Below the pieces are notes generated by a model. It had not been told where the DNA came from. It saw only the letters and a list, made by a program, of their open reading frames with translations, and ran no database searches. Shown piece after piece: positions 1-12,978 of a stretch of 64,000 nucleotides of DNA (the first letter of the stretch is position 1; every line of letters begins with the position of its first letter). The position numbers and the translations under genes were made by a program. Location of the stretch: positions 9,113,891 through 9,177,890 of the forward strand of contig CP034996.1 of NCBI GenBank assembly GCA_004026145.2. The letters run 5' to 3'. This DNA is from Takifugu bimaculatus (lineage: Eukaryota; Chordata; Actinopteri; Tetraodontiformes; Tetraodontidae).

Positions 1-120
1 CCTTCCAGTAAACTTTGGCACTATTTAATGTCACAAGAAGCTTTCAAGGTTGTGAAGCTGAGCAAATCAACTCCTCTCTGTCTCTCTCCCTCCTGCCTGA
101 TGTCTCCATGTCTTCAGCAG

Positions 121-2061
121 CCAGGTTTATCAACGGCTCAGACAGCGGTGAGTTAAGGATGGTGACACAGTTGGCTGCATTTCCTCTGATTCACCATTCT
201 GTCAATTTGGCTCACACACACACGCACACGCACGCACACACACTTTCTTTTATGATTACAGGTTGGATAATGAATGGTACTGAAGCTCTGTCCTTTTCCC
301 CTGGTTTTTCACTGACCTCAAACAGTCATGTGTTATTAACCTGCAGCCCCTGAGAGAAAAAGAAAAATTAGACTATTTCTTCATAATTCCTGTCTTACAC
401 ATTTAATTTAATTACAACATCCTAACTTAATTTACAAATGACAGAATCGTCTATACATCGTTAGACTAAATAAATTTATAGATAAATAGAAGAGCGTAAA
501 TTGAAAAAGGATAAAAACAGGAAGCGGCTCCTGGAGTTAAAGAGGCTACACCACCCTCTGCTGTTGGAACTGCAGAGGTGCACCTCTGACATCAGCGGTG
601 CTGCTGCTTCCCAAAACGATCTTATACTGAAGAAAATAATGCAGAAATATACTTCCTGAAACAATTTTGTCCTGAAGAAAATAATGTAGAAATATACTTT
701 TGGTTGGAACAGATATCATTTTAATTTTTTGATGTGTGCCTCTGGAATTTTTGTTGTAAACTAAATCTTTACCCCATTCACACAAAAATGCTGAATTTGC
801 TGTATTTCTATTCATTTACATAATCCCTGTGGTTGTTTATGGCTGCCTGTGTTTATGTTTACTTTTCCAGACTCCTATGCTGCCAAATCATCCTCATTAC
901 CAGGCTATGGCAGGAGTGGGCTGAAGAGAGTAAGCAGTATTTTTTTTTCGCATTTATATGCAAAATGCATATTTATGTTTGTTTTTCTTATGCTGGTATT
1001 ATTAAACAGGCATTTAAACCACAAGACAGTATTGGCAACAGTAGATGATTAAATCCGTTATATCATGCAGCTCATATTTGTTAAACTGCTCTTCTGGTAT
1101 TCTGGCAGTCTGGAAGTTTTGGAGCAGATTATTACCAGTATGACAGCACAAATGCAGTCAATTGGCAAATAAGAGGTATGTTTACATGTAAATTTACCAC
1201 CTGATGTCATGTATGTAACCCTGAACAGCATTATAATTGTTTGTTCTACTCTCTTTTTTCCAGAGTATAAGGTAAGCTATTTGCTAAATAGTTTCTGATT
1301 AGTGTAGACAATTAAAGAAGATGTTTGCCTGAACTGCACATCTGCTGGTTAGATTTATCCATACGAAGCTCTGATGGTGTCAGTCAGAGGGCAGCAGCGG
1401 CTCCCGGGCGATGTGGACCGAGCGAGGCTTGAGGTAAACTGACAGTGTATCATGGACACACTGGAATGTTTGTTTAAACCCGCATCTGATGCTGTTGGCA
1501 GCCCACCGAGGCAGCGTTGCTCCTGTTTCTATCGTTCAGCATACTTTGGAGTTTGCATCCTTTCATGTTTGCTGTAGATCTGATGTTTGTCCTATTTGTC
1601 CTGTGACCAGCAGCTCATCTCAGCGTGTTGGGGCCAGTCCTGTGCTGAAACTATTAATAGCCCAATATGCTTGATGTTATACTGTTTCCTTGATAGGTAC
1701 CAGTTAAACAAAAAAATAACACAGTAATGCCACTAAATAGCAGTAAAGTGGTTAGTATTAAACTCATTAAATTGCCTTTTATACCCACTTCATGTAACAT
1801 GGCTGGTCAATGTTGCATGGTCTGCTGTAATTTATGTCCAAAATACAATTTCTTGTGTGACTCATCTAGTTTGCGATGACTGCATAAGCAAGTATTTCTT
1901 GTTCTTTTTTCAACTCCTCAATGATTCTGTTTTCTCTCTCTTGCCAGCGTCACCTGTCACCAGAAGAGTTCTACAGAGTCTTTGGAATGTCCATGTCTTC
2001 CTTTGATCGTCTTGCCCAGTGGAAGAAAAATGAATTAAAGAAACAGGTCAGACTCTTCTGA
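121..2061 (+). CDS. ablim3: Actin-binding LIM protein 3, C-terminal exons (partial)
   Basis: Only the C-terminal part is in the window; the LIM domains lie upstream. Exons: 121-147, 871-929, 1109-1175, 1264-1271, 1353-1433 and 1948-2061, all with AG/GT borders and one continuous frame ending in TGA. The last two exons encode a villin headpiece: IYPYEALMVSVRG at its start, the DVDRARLERHLS segment, then QWKKNELKKQVRLF at the C terminus, the usual actin-binding end of ABLIM proteins. The 8-bp exon 1264-1271 is needed to keep the frame. ABLIM proteins link actin filaments to LIM-domain partners in the cytoskeleton. I chose ablim3 over ablim1 and ablim2 because afap1l1 follows on the same strand, as on human 5q32; the headpiece alone would not separate the paralogues. 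Confidence 0.88.
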
Positions 2062-3095
2062 GGGTGTCAGAGATATCTAAGCCATTAATGATTACCCTCC
2101 AAAAAGGCTCCAGAATGAGAACCAGAGCAGAACGGTTAGCCTCCAGGGCTTGGCCAGCTCTTCCCACGATGATTTTGACTGACCTAAGGAGGACCGGAAC
2201 GAGAAAGAGAAAAAGGAAATGGGAGCAGACTCCATTAATGATGATTCGAGGCTGCAAGAGACAAAAAAGTAGGAGGCAGATGGTGCAGGAGTAAGTGGAG
2301 ATAATATGACTGCTTCTCTGTGTCCAATCAGCAGGTGGCGGTGTGATAACAGGAGGTACTAGTGAGGCCCAGTGCAAAGAGTCTAACTCGAATTTTAAAT
2401 TAAAATAAAAGAATCTGTTTGGGAAGCAGCTGCAGTCCTTCAGACACAAAGGTCATGATTAAAAAGATGAACTATTATAAGGGGTAGACAGTAAATGATT
2501 TAATATCGACAACTACTTAGTTTTTCTGAAGCCATTTTAGTCCAGAGCAGAGGGTGCAGCGTGCTGTCAATTTTGATGTGATTACCTGTGCAATCCATCT
2601 AGAAAGGAAATGCTACTTTAAATTTATTGATTTGTCAGATTTATTGTGTGTGTAATATTAAAGCAAAATGGCAAACTTAATAAAAGAAAGTGAAGAGATG
2701 AAAGCAGAACTTATGTAAAGCTTGAAACAGTTATATATATTTATTATTTCCAATAAACGCTTAAATCCAATGGTGCTCTTTCTTTCTTTTAACTGAAACT
2801 GTAATTAGCATATTATTATTTTCTATATACAGAAAAAACAGTGACGACATTAATGTTGTTTTTTAAAAACTCAAACACCATGTTTGATAATTAAAATGGA
2901 CAATGTTTCAGCTGAGCGGCACTAGGACCCGGTGGAGCACGGAGCCCCGAGCTGCCACCACCGAGCGAAGCTATGAAGCGAATCCGCCTCTCTAACTCAC
3001 TCCGCCGGGTAGAGAATGACGGAGTCCCGCTGAGCCAACGACCATCACATCAATGAAACTTCTCCGGGATCAGTGAGACTGGTGTAGGACGCGAC
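2062..3095 (+). other. ablim3 3' UTR and afap1l1 5' region
   Basis: No coding exon is seen here. The ablim3 3' UTR probably runs to the AATAAA at 2752-2757. The stretch from about 2920 into afap1l1 exon 1 becomes GC- and CpG-rich, which fits a CpG-island promoter for afap1l1. The promoter call rests on composition only. Confidence 0.5.
2752..2757 (+). terminator. Likely ablim3 polyadenylation signal
   Basis: A canonical AATAAA lies about 690 bp after the ablim3 stop codon and just before the GC-rich afap1l1 promoter region. Another AATAAA is at about 2404, so use of either is inferred. Confidence 0.4.
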
Positions 3096-5747
3096 ATGGA
3101 CCCTAACCCCCAGAGCGGTGAGTGATCCTGGTGTTGTCGCACATTAACATTTACACTAACTTTGACCGGAAGTTCTGACATCCATCCTCTAAAAGTGTCC
3201 AAGCACGCGCTTTACGTCCGAAATCCACAACTTTCCTGCTGTGAGCGTCCCACAACTTTCCTTCCGAGCATCAGCATCAGTGCTGAAGTCGCCGCAGTTC
3301 AAAACTAAATTTGGGAAAGAAAAGGAGCAAGTCGATCGGGTTTCGGACGCGTACCTCGCGCCGCGGTGGGGAGTGATGTCATGTCGATGCGCCGCGCGTG
3401 GAAGGAGGGAGCTGGAATCTTCGCGCAGGTAGAGTGATGCAATCCGAGCCCAACACGGCCGCGGCTTAACGGCTCCTCGATGCGCATGGGCTTTATCCCC
3501 AACGTGTTGGGACACCGTGGATGGCAGATAATCAGAGTGGCATCACTCTGGTATTTGTGATAAATTGTAATTGATTTCTTATCTGGCTGCAAAAACAGAC
3601 TGCAGCCCAAATTTAATATAAACCATGTATTTATCCCCTCACCTGCCCTCACTGTCCATGGAACCAGGGTGAATTCTAAGGCTTCTGTGCAGCCAACATT
3701 TTACTTAGCTGGAAAACTCTTCAAAAGTTTTGCTGCTTGTGCAAAGTTTACAATCAATGCCTTAGTCCATTAACCTGATTGAAACCGATTAGCCTGTGGT
3801 CAAAGAGCAAATTGCATGTTGTGGGGTTGCCCTAATATTGCCTCTGTTGTATTTAGTGAGCTGGAATTATGAAGTTAGGATTCAGGTGCTACTTTAGTTT
3901 TTTTGGTTGGGGAAACAAAGTTTGTTTTGTAGTTAAACATTCTTTTCCTCAAATCTCGCAAAAATGACGTCTTCTTGTCACTTTCACTGCCACACAGACG
4001 ACCAAGAACGTAGGCCTGTGGCTCCCTGTGTCAGCAGTCATCTGTCTTTGACCTCTACCCTGAGTCTTCGAGGTTTCACCTCCTGCAGTTGTCTTCCTCT
4101 CCTTCTCATCACTGACTAGTTATATTCATTTGTTACCCCAAATGGCCAGTAATCATGATCCTCATGAACAGCTAGATCATGCAGATCTTTTGTTTTTGGC
4201 AAGTTTAGCAGGATGACTTGAAATCTTTGATGTAATTTAGATGAAAAGTGCCATGTTAATCTCTGGTCGTGGCTGTATCACTGGTTTCCAACTTGTGCCT
4301 GGGTTTTTTTTTAGTCTGGAGCAAAGAGACCAGGAAGGCTCCCTGGTCCTGTCAGTCCTGTTATTGCTGTTTTTTAGGTTCAATCGATTGATCCTGGAAA
4401 GATGAACACTTGGAGAAGTATCCAGAAGAAAAGCCCTATTAACATCAGTATTAACATTCCTACTTCTTGAGGAGTTTTACAGAGCTGCATCCTAAACACT
4501 GGCTGCTGGGAATGCTCTGGTCTCACTTCAGGGGGTTCAGTGTGCCTGATGGATTTGATGGAGGGGAGGGAGCTAAGCTTGTCTAAAGAGTTAGGACGGT
4601 GGCTAAGATAGTCTAAAGGGTTAGCGTGGTAGTTAAGCTAGTCTAAAGGGTTGGGACAGTAGTTGAGCTAGTCTATTGTGTTAGGATGGGACCTAAGCTT
4701 GTCCAAAGGGTTAGGGTTAGGGCAGTAGCTAAGCTGGTCTATAGGGTTAGGGTTAGGACAATAGCTAAGCTGGTCTAAAGGGTTAGGACGGTGGCTAAGC
4801 TAGTCTAAAGAACTTGTCTCCTTGTATTTGTTGTCTCCACCATTTATGTTAGGTTGTTATCCCGGTTGTTCTATCTACCCCTGTAAATCCGTCACTCTGG
4901 ACCTTTTACTCAAAGCTCAGCATGTCGTTGTTCCCCTCGTGTCCTCAGCATTTATAGAAAGGTAATAAGACACTGCAAGAATGTGACAGATGAAATTCTG
5001 CAACACTTTTTTTCTCCCAGCTGCTTCTTTTAAAGGAAAACTGCCAGATTCATAGTCTGGAGCTTTTTAAAGCATCTGACTGGACATTAACCCCGACGGC
5101 TGTTGACACCATCGACTCTTGTCACAATATGAATGAACGGCTGCTGAATTTTCAGAAGAAGACTTTTGTCTCAGAGGAGGTCTTGAAGACTTGACCTCTG
5201 ACCCCTGTCTGAAGAGGATGGCTGTCTGGAAGAGGGACGTGGGAATGTCAAAGAAGGAAAAACGGCTAAAAGAAAAGGAGCAAGAAAGCAAGAAGGATAG
5301 AAATAAAGGAGTGGAATGGAGAATGCAGGATCTGGGAAGACATCAGCCTCTGGGACTGTGGGGGGCGTTCAACTCTCAGCTCCACTCACTCAAGCTTGTA
5401 AAAGAGATTTGAACAGAGTAAGATGATTTTATCCCATAATCCCTGGAAGTTACACAATAGAGTTCCCTCAGACCGTGTCAAAGTAGAGGACAGCTCGTGT
5501 AGGAGGGGAGAGGTTCAGGGAGGGGCTCGGATTTGACGGGAGCTAAAGCTTCACGTGATATTTACTGTGGTGGTGGCAAATAGAACAAGTAAAGCAGACC
5601 ACATCAGTCCAAGGCAGAGTCGCGTGGCTCTGGTCTTATGATTGAACGTCCCCAGGAAGCACACAAACATCTCTTCCACCCCTCCTCTGGCGCTTGTTCA
5701 AAATGATCGTTTGGTTCTGTTATTGTGTCCAGGGGCCAAAAACAGGA

Positions 5748-5828
<81 letters not shown>

Positions 5829-5857
5829 TGTATGTGTGTGTATGTGTGTGTATGTGT

Positions 5858-5898
<41 letters not shown>

Positions 5899-6254
5899 CA
5901 CTAGAGGTTACAAAGATCCTTCTGTGGTGTCAACGCACAGAATTCTCCACAACAGCTGATTCTCTCAGCTCCACCACAGAAGGGAAGGGACGCCTGCATG
6001 TTGACGTCTGTGCAGTTATTGATGGTATCCTGACATTTGTGTAGATTTTGTGTAGATTTCTGCTATTCTTGATTAATTCTGCAGTAGATGAAAGGATGAT
6101 GAAGAAGATGCAGTGATCATGTGAATGTTTGGAGGTTTAATGAGCAAGAGACTCCCTGTAGGAGGGAGGAGAGTTAATATGAGGAAGGAATGAAGAGAAG
6201 CGTCTGTTGACAACTAAGACAGGAAACCACAGCTGCTGGAATACCACAAACACA

Positions 6255-6315
<61 letters not shown>

Positions 6316-7036
6316 CTCCTGTACATCAGTATGGCAGCCATATAGTGGTGTTGTTCCACACCCCTCTTGGTGTGTGTTTGTGTGCTGGTTCCTGTTTTGG
6401 ATTATTGTTGGAGTTTCTGATGCTGTGTTGTCTTCTGTGGAGCATTGTGGTCATCTAAATGTAGACCTGGCCAAGACAATAGAGTATTGTGGGAATGGGG
6501 GTGGAAGGGGAAGACTGTGTGTGTGTGTGTGTGTGTGTATGTTTGCGCGTGTGTGTGTGCCTTTTGTTCCCTCTCTTCTACAGAAGAGAAGGAGCCTGTG
6601 AGTTCTTATTATAGCTCCATTCTTGATCATTAAACTCAGAGTTTTCTTCTTTCATCAGACCAGTCCGACACATGGAACCAAATATCTGATGTGCTTTAAA
6701 ATGAGTTCTGTTGTAACTTTGTAGGTCTGGAGGAAATAAAGACAGTTAATTATTTAGAACAAGAGCCACCACTTCCCAGCAGCCATTGCAGCAGTGGCCA
6801 GTCAGCCATGAGAAAGGTTCAATAGTTTCCTCTGGACCCAGAGAGAAAAGGGCCCATTTTGGTCTGATGTCAATAAAATGGTTCATTTTATCACATTTAT
6901 TGGGTTGCAGCTGACTCAGAAGTTCTAAAAATGTAGCCCAACCATTTTACCTCTGGTGGAAATGCACAGCTCCTCCTTTACACCGGCTTCATTTCCTTTA
7001 GGGGAGAAAGCTTCCTGCCCCTCAAATCCCCCCCCC

Positions 7037-7067
<31 letters not shown>

Positions 7068-10000
7068 ACACACCTCCTTTTCCCTTTGCCTTCCCTCATC
7101 TTTGCGGCCAGGATGTATGACTGTGGCAGAGGTTCTGGAACAATTTCAAGGTGAACACAAAGTTCACACACACACACTCCCTTGCAGAATGCCGGTCTTG
7201 AATGAGGAAGTTACTTGAGTGGGATTTGATCACCAAGGAACCGGACAGAAAAGTCTTGCTTCCCGAAAAAAAGACCAGCAGGTTTAATTGGGTGACACGA
7301 TGCCTGAATGGTAAAATCTCTCCTCCCTGTCAGCTGGCGTAGGCTATATTCCAAGGTGACCTCATTCGCCTGGAAGGCTGCTAGTTTAGCTGCCATTGCC
7401 TCTTTGGCCTTGCACGCCTGTGGCTTCGTGATTTTAACCATATGAAATCTTTCCTTCATGCTGACAGAGAAGATTTGTCTGCAGACAAAGTAAAGTGTCC
7501 TCTTGTTTGTCTCGTGGATTTCAGTGGCGATGGAGCACCTCGTGAGCGAGCTGGCGGCTTTACTGAAGATGCTGGACCAGGAGACAGTCAGTCAGGCCAC
7601 TGCCAACCAGATGGCCTCCGTACGTAACATCCTGGACTCGCTGAAGCTCTCAGGTACTCTGATAAGATGACCAGGATGATGAAGTTTGATGTGGGGTTGT
7701 GACCTAATCAAGGTTATGGAAGTTGCTCAAGAGTAAATGCAGAGCATCAAATGAAGCAATTCCATGTTGAAGGTCAGAAGTGTGCTAGAATAAGAGAGCT
7801 TAATGAGATTGTTGTGTCATCAGTCCAATGTGCAACACCTTCATCAACATGCAGATGACAACAGGATACCTGCAACATGGTGAGCGTGCAGATGAGGGGC
7901 TTGTTGACAGGGACGGACGCAGGATGTCAGGAAGGATAAAGGGATTCGGATAAGAGGATAATGAATTGTGAAGCTCATCAGTAAAGAGGATGAGGAGAAG
8001 GATAAAGAAAAGGAAACACTATCACTGTTCCACACACCTCCAAGCATGTTTTACTCCAGTTTAATACAAACATTTGAAGATTTCTTACTGTAATTCTGAA
8101 ACAATTCCAGAAATGGCAAATGATCATTTTATGACTTTAGATACTTGACCTTTTCCTGTGTCCATGGTTTTGGCTCCGCCATCCTCACCTGATCTTATTT
8201 TTATCTTTTCCTCAGTACATGGATCAGATGTCTACATGAACAGCTGTTTCTATGGCAATGGCACCAGCTTTGTGGAGTCCCTGTTTGAAGATTTTGGTGA
8301 GCAGATCCTCAGAGTACAAACGCATCAATACAGTCCTCTCTTGTTTTGTTGCTACTACAGTGTTTTAGAACATTTGCTGCTAACCTTCTCTTCTTCTGCC
8401 AGACTGTGACCTGAACATGCTCAGTGCATCACCAGAGGAGCAGAAAGAGCAGCATGATGAAGAGAAGAGTCTTCCTAATAACTCTGTCAGTCTGCCAATC
8501 TGATTTTCTCTGGGTTGTTGTCTATGTGAAGGACATACTATGAAACGTCTCATCTTTCCCTCAGACACCAACTGACACCCCCCCTCCTCTGCCCACCACC
8601 CCCCTGCCTGATGACTACTACGAAGAGGCGGTTCCGCTGGATCCTGGATCTGCTCCTCAGTACTTCACTACAAATATGAACAGTTGTGTAAACCAGCATG
8701 TTGTCTCTATCACGCTGTAGCTTACAGAATACTAAAGTGTCTCCGTTACACACCTGCAGCTTCTAGGAACTCTGTTGAGGATGACTATTATGAAGATGCA
8801 GACAATAACTATCCCACTACCAGGATGAACGGTACCCCCAAAAGTTCTTGTGAGTCTTCTCTACTGTTTTTTTAATGCTTGGTATCTAATTTTAATGGTG
8901 ATTTATGATATTGCTGTGCTCAGACAATGACTCAGATGCTCTGAGTAGCTCCTATGAGTCTTATGAAGAAGAGGAAGATGAAGAGGCCAAAGGTCATGGC
9001 CGACCTCAGAGATGGATGGCTGAGGAAAACCCAGATGCTCCAGTCAGAGACTGCCGAATCTGCGCCTTCCTGCTGAGAAAGAAACGGTTTGGACAGTGGG
9101 CCAAACAGCTGGTGGTTGTTCGAGACAATAAGCTGCAGGTAAACCGCACTTGATCCTGGTTTATGCACTTATGTGCACTTATGTTGAATAAGAATAAGGT
9201 TTTAAAATACTTTTTTTCCAGTGCTATAAGAGCATCAAAGACAGCAGCCCCCACACTGAGCTCCCCCTCAACCTGTGCAACGTCATCTATGTCCCAAAGG
9301 AAGGTCGGAAGAAGAGACACGAGCTGCGTTTCTCACTGCCTGGAGGTGAAGCGCTAGTCTTGGCTGTCCAGAGTAAAGAGCAGGCCCACCGATGGCTCCA
9401 GGTCTGTTTGCTTCTGCTGCTGTAGCTGTTTCTGTTTCTGCTGCTGTAGCAGCTGCTGCTGTAGCTGCTTCTGCTGCAGTAGCAGCTGCTGTACCTGTTG
9501 CTTCTGCTGATGATGTGGATGATTTTGATGATGATGACCAGAGAGGGTTTAAGGTTTATCCTGCCTCGTTGTCGTTAGGTGGTCCAAGATGTCGGCAGCA
9601 AATGTAGCAACTCTGATGGAGTGGATGGGTCAACTTCACCCATCGTACAGAGGAAGCTGGAACTTGATAAGGTGTATTTGTTTCTTAACGAGCATCTGTG
9701 AATGACTCTAAAGTCTTTTCTTTGAGCTCTTCCAAACTGAAAAGCGCCTGACTGTTGCTGAGGCCCTTCTGGGCTGTGGCTCTGCGCTTTAACCCCATCA
9801 GGCTTTAAAAAGTAGATAAAGCAGATAAACCATATTAACTTGGTCTTTTGATGAACATTAATTGTATTTATTCCTCCAGGTGTTGCAGTGTGATCGACAG
9901 ATGTCTGACTCAGACAGTGGGCCAACGGCGGACAACCAGATTGTTGTAGCAGGACGGGACACCACCGACCCCCTGAGTAGGTGTAAACCTTTAGGTGTAC

Positions 10001-12978
10001 ATGAAGATAGTATAAAGGTATAAAACAGGTGTTCCAGGGTGTAACAGTCATGAGGTGTACAGCAGCCAGGTGCTTGATTCTTTGGTTGATTAGAATATTA
10101 ATGACATCCTTTATTCAAGAAAAGAGATGATACAGACTGGAATATTTTATCATTTTAATCTTCTAACTGCTGATGCTTTTGAGAGGAAGGTGCAGCTTTT
10201 CTGATTTTCTCGGTTATTTCATTGTCACTTTCCTTGTTGTCCTAAATACACACACACGCGCGTACGCACATATGCAAGGAGCTATGAAGTGTAACTGTGC
10301 AGCTCCGTGTTAATGGGTCGGCGCGTAGGTCAAACATTTCTGTTGTTTTACTGACTGAACTGCTATAGACACAAGGGAGGAACGGGAAGCCAGGCATGAA
10401 CAGATATGACATCCTTCCTGTCCACTTCCTGCCATTGTGTCCCGCTGACATCACAGGAAGTGGACAAGACGGAGCGCTGCAGCACCTGCTGTGAGTAGCC
10501 TAGTCACTATAACATACTTGAGAGAAGGCTTGAATAAACAAAACACTCCAGGGGACCTGAAACCCAGTTAGTTCCTGACCTGGTGGACTTTCATATTCTC
10601 AACCTTTCAAACTGACCTGAAGGCCTTTATGGCTGTTGTTTTCCCAGTGTTCTGTTTTAACACAGTGTGATGGATCCACTCTCAGCTCCTGATGATTTTT
10701 GTTTTTGTTTCAGAGGGAAAGCGCGGCACCTTTTCTGAGCTGACTGGATCTATGAGCCGGGCGGCGGGAAAAAAGATCAATCGGATCATCACTTTCTCCA
10801 AAAAGAAACCTCCTTTACCAGGCGAACTCCCCTCATGTACCAGTCACCATGACAACCCCCGATGTGGTAAGGATGCTGTGAAGAAGCAACTTACTTACCA
10901 AATACAAGCAAACTTCCCTTGATGAGAACCAGTTGTGTCTGGTCTTCCTCCTCTCTCCACAGGCTTCCTGGCTGTGTGTCTGAGCGGCTCCTGGAAGGAG
11001 CGCTGGTGTGTGGTGCGAGGTGGAAGCCTGTACCTGCAGAAGGACCCGGGGGACCAGCGGCCACCTCTTGTCATGGTGCCGCTCAAAGGTGCAGAGGTGG
11101 TGCCGGGGGGCCTCGGCCCTAAACATCCCTTCTCTTTTTGCATCCGGCAGTCAGGGAAGGAAGTGGCGTCCCTAGAGGTGATCTCCTGCAGCAGTGACTC
11201 CAACAGTGATTTTCTGACATGATGATTCAGTGATGTGTTCTGAATTTTTCTGGGTTTTGTCCATCAGGCCAGCAGCTCCGAGGATCTGGGCCGTTGGCTG
11301 GGTGTGTTGTTTGCAGAGACGGGCAGCACCAGCCCCCCTGAGGAGCTGCACTACGACTACATTGATGTGGACACACTCACTGACATACGACATGCTGCCA
11401 GACACTCCTTCCTGTGAGTCACTCCCTCAAAATATGTCGGTCACTTATCCGTCTATCTTCTGTCCCCAGACATGTTTACTGTGTTTTCCTTAAATACAAC
11501 CGTCTGTCTTTGGGCTCTCAGATGGGCCACAACTACTGCTGCCTCCTCCAGCAGTGCCTCAACAGACTCCAGAACCTATGATGAGGTCTATGAGAGTGTT
11601 ACGGTGAGAAATCCATCATGAATTCAGTTAAAATTAGGTACATTTCTATCTTCCTAATCTTGTTACTCACACATCATTTTTACTTCTGGTTTTTATAAAT
11701 TAATGAGCCTGAATGCAACCTCATTTTGAAAAAAAATATTCTTTTTTACATCAAATTGTGTTGATTTTCCTACAGGATGGTGATGTTGAGAGTAGAACTG
11801 CACAAGTAAGGCGGCACGCCTCCTTCTCCAGTCGGGACTCAGAAAAGACTGAGCAACAAGCCTCCATCAAGAGACATGTCTCTAGTGAGTCTGCTAAAAG
11901 GATCCTCTGGGGCTGCTCTTCCTAACCTGAAGCTACTGTTATGAGCTGTGACAGCATCAGCAGCTGCTTCATCCTCTCAGATTTTCTCTGTTACTTCTGT
12001 AGATGTGAATCACTACGCACGGTATGGTAAGACGCGTGCAGAGGAGGACGCTAGGCGTTACCTGCAACAGAAGGAGGAGCTGGAGGAGCAGAAGGAAGAT
12101 CTGAGGTCTGCACTGGTCTCCCTACGCAGGGAGAAGAGGGAGGTGAAAGAGGAGATGAAGAGCCGCACAGGTGAGACACACAGAAATGCTTGATTTGGCA
12201 CCGCTTGATAGCAGCAGTAACAAAGGTGCATGTCTGTGTGTGTGTGTGAGTGTAGGTCATGATTTAGACCAGCGGTTAGCCAGACTCGAGACACTGTGTA
12301 AACAGAAAGAGGAGGACAGGGTTGAACTGGAGCTCAAGCTGACAGAGGTCAAAGACAATCTGAAGAAATCTCTGGCTAGAGGCTCCACAGGTCCTCCCAC
12401 TGAAAACAAGCTCATCCTCAAGGTAGCTGCTACCAACTAACCCGTCTCATAACGTTACCCCACTACAGCGAGCTGATATGCACCCAGCGCTGGATTCCTT
12501 GTTTGGACAGTTTCAGTGGATTCTGATCAATAAAGAATTTGTTTTTTATCAGATATGAAGAAGACAAGAGCTCTAATACCACATGTTTTGAGCTAAAGAC
12601 AGCAGTTAGTATGCTAACAGACCAAAAATCCATCCAAACTCATGGGAAAAACTGTGCTTCCTTTTGGTTGCCATGCAACCTCGTATTGGTAACAATAATC
12701 CAAGTAAACAAGTTTGGAAAAATGAATGTTTGTTTGTCCATAGGCACAGACAAACAAGGTAGAGAAGGTTTACGAGACTCTGCCGGTGAATGCAGCCTCT
12801 GAGCTTCGTAAGCGTCCTCCGTCTCTTTGTGTCTCCTCCAAGGGGAACGTCATGCAGAAGGCCAAGGTAAGGGGTATGAGTCTTTGTTTGTGTGTGTGTG
12901 TCTGTGTGTGTGTGAGATGGCCAGACTGCTTTTCTTCGCTGTCCTCTTCAGGCGTGGGAGTCTCAGAAGGCGTCCTAG
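3096..12978 (+). CDS. afap1l1: Actin filament-associated protein 1-like 1, complete
   Basis: Nineteen coding exons: 3096-3117, 7525-7653, 8216-8296, 8403-8485, 8565-8685, 8760-8849, 8924-9138, 9222-9401, 9579-9671, 9880-9976, 10714-10866, 10963-11177, 11268-11413, 11522-11603, 11776-11884, 12003-12170, 12256-12422, 12744-12866, 12952-12978. They sum to 2301 nt, or 766 aa, close to human AFAP1L1 (about 768 aa). The protein has an N-terminal leucine-rich segment, the SFVESLFEDF motif typical of AFAP1L1, a proline-rich stretch, YYEEA and YYEDA tyrosine motifs, an acidic SSSYESYEEEEDEE segment, PH domain 1 (about residues 220-320, ICAFLLRKKRFGQWAKQL), PH domain 2 (about 425-525, SGSWKERWCVV), a coiled coil (about 610-700) and the tail AKAWESQKAS. 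It is a cytoplasmic adaptor that links actin to Src-family signalling. Intron 1 is about 4.4 kb and rich in simple repeats. The start rests on one ATG in a short GC-rich exon; an internal ATG at 7530 is the alternative. Confidence 0.93.
4573..4810. repeat. 30/36-bp minisatellite with telomere-like hexamers
   Basis: Tandem units begin CTAAGCT(A/T)GTCTAAAGGG. There are four units of exactly 30 bp, two of 36 bp, one more of 30 bp and a 16-bp partial, which together fill 238 bp. The 36-bp units carry one extra TTAGGG-type hexamer. The array lies in afap1l1 intron 1. Confidence 0.85.
5751..5899. repeat. (TG)n microsatellite with TATG variants
   Basis: About 150 bp of TG dinucleotides, interrupted at regular intervals by TATG between about 5820 and 5865 and ending in a CG-rich flank. 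It is in afap1l1 intron 1. Open frames across it are artefacts of low complexity. Confidence 0.95.
6249..6314. repeat. (CA)n microsatellite
   Basis: Uninterrupted CA repeat apart from one TA near the start, within afap1l1 intron 1. A shorter (TG)n tract lies at about 6520-6560. Confidence 0.95.
7028..7072. repeat. Poly-C run joined to a (CA)n tract
   Basis: About 26 C residues run straight into about ten CA units. Such a homopolymer is prone to assembly length error. It is inside afap1l1 intron 1. Confidence 0.9.
9405..9540. repeat. CTG/GTAGCTG-rich trinucleotide tract
   Basis: Degenerate CTG, TTCTG and GTAGCTG units, then GATGATG units, begin three bases after the donor of afap1l1 exon 8 (exon end 9401) and fill much of the 177-bp intron. 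The Ala/Val-rich frame across it is a repeat artefact. Confidence 0.7.

Noticed and set aside
5642..6044. Cys-Val-rich open frames over 100 codons
   Set aside because: They are translations of the (TG)n microsatellite; no homology, no splice partners.
9392..9607. Ala/Val-rich frame after afap1l1 exon 8
   Set aside because: It is the CTG-type repeat in the intron; the real gene splices across it in frame.
10458..10492. Possible extra afap1l1 exon with AG/GT borders
   Set aside because: Including it breaks the frame. Joining 9976 directly to 10714 gives a continuous protein that matches the family (LKGKRGTFSELTGSM).
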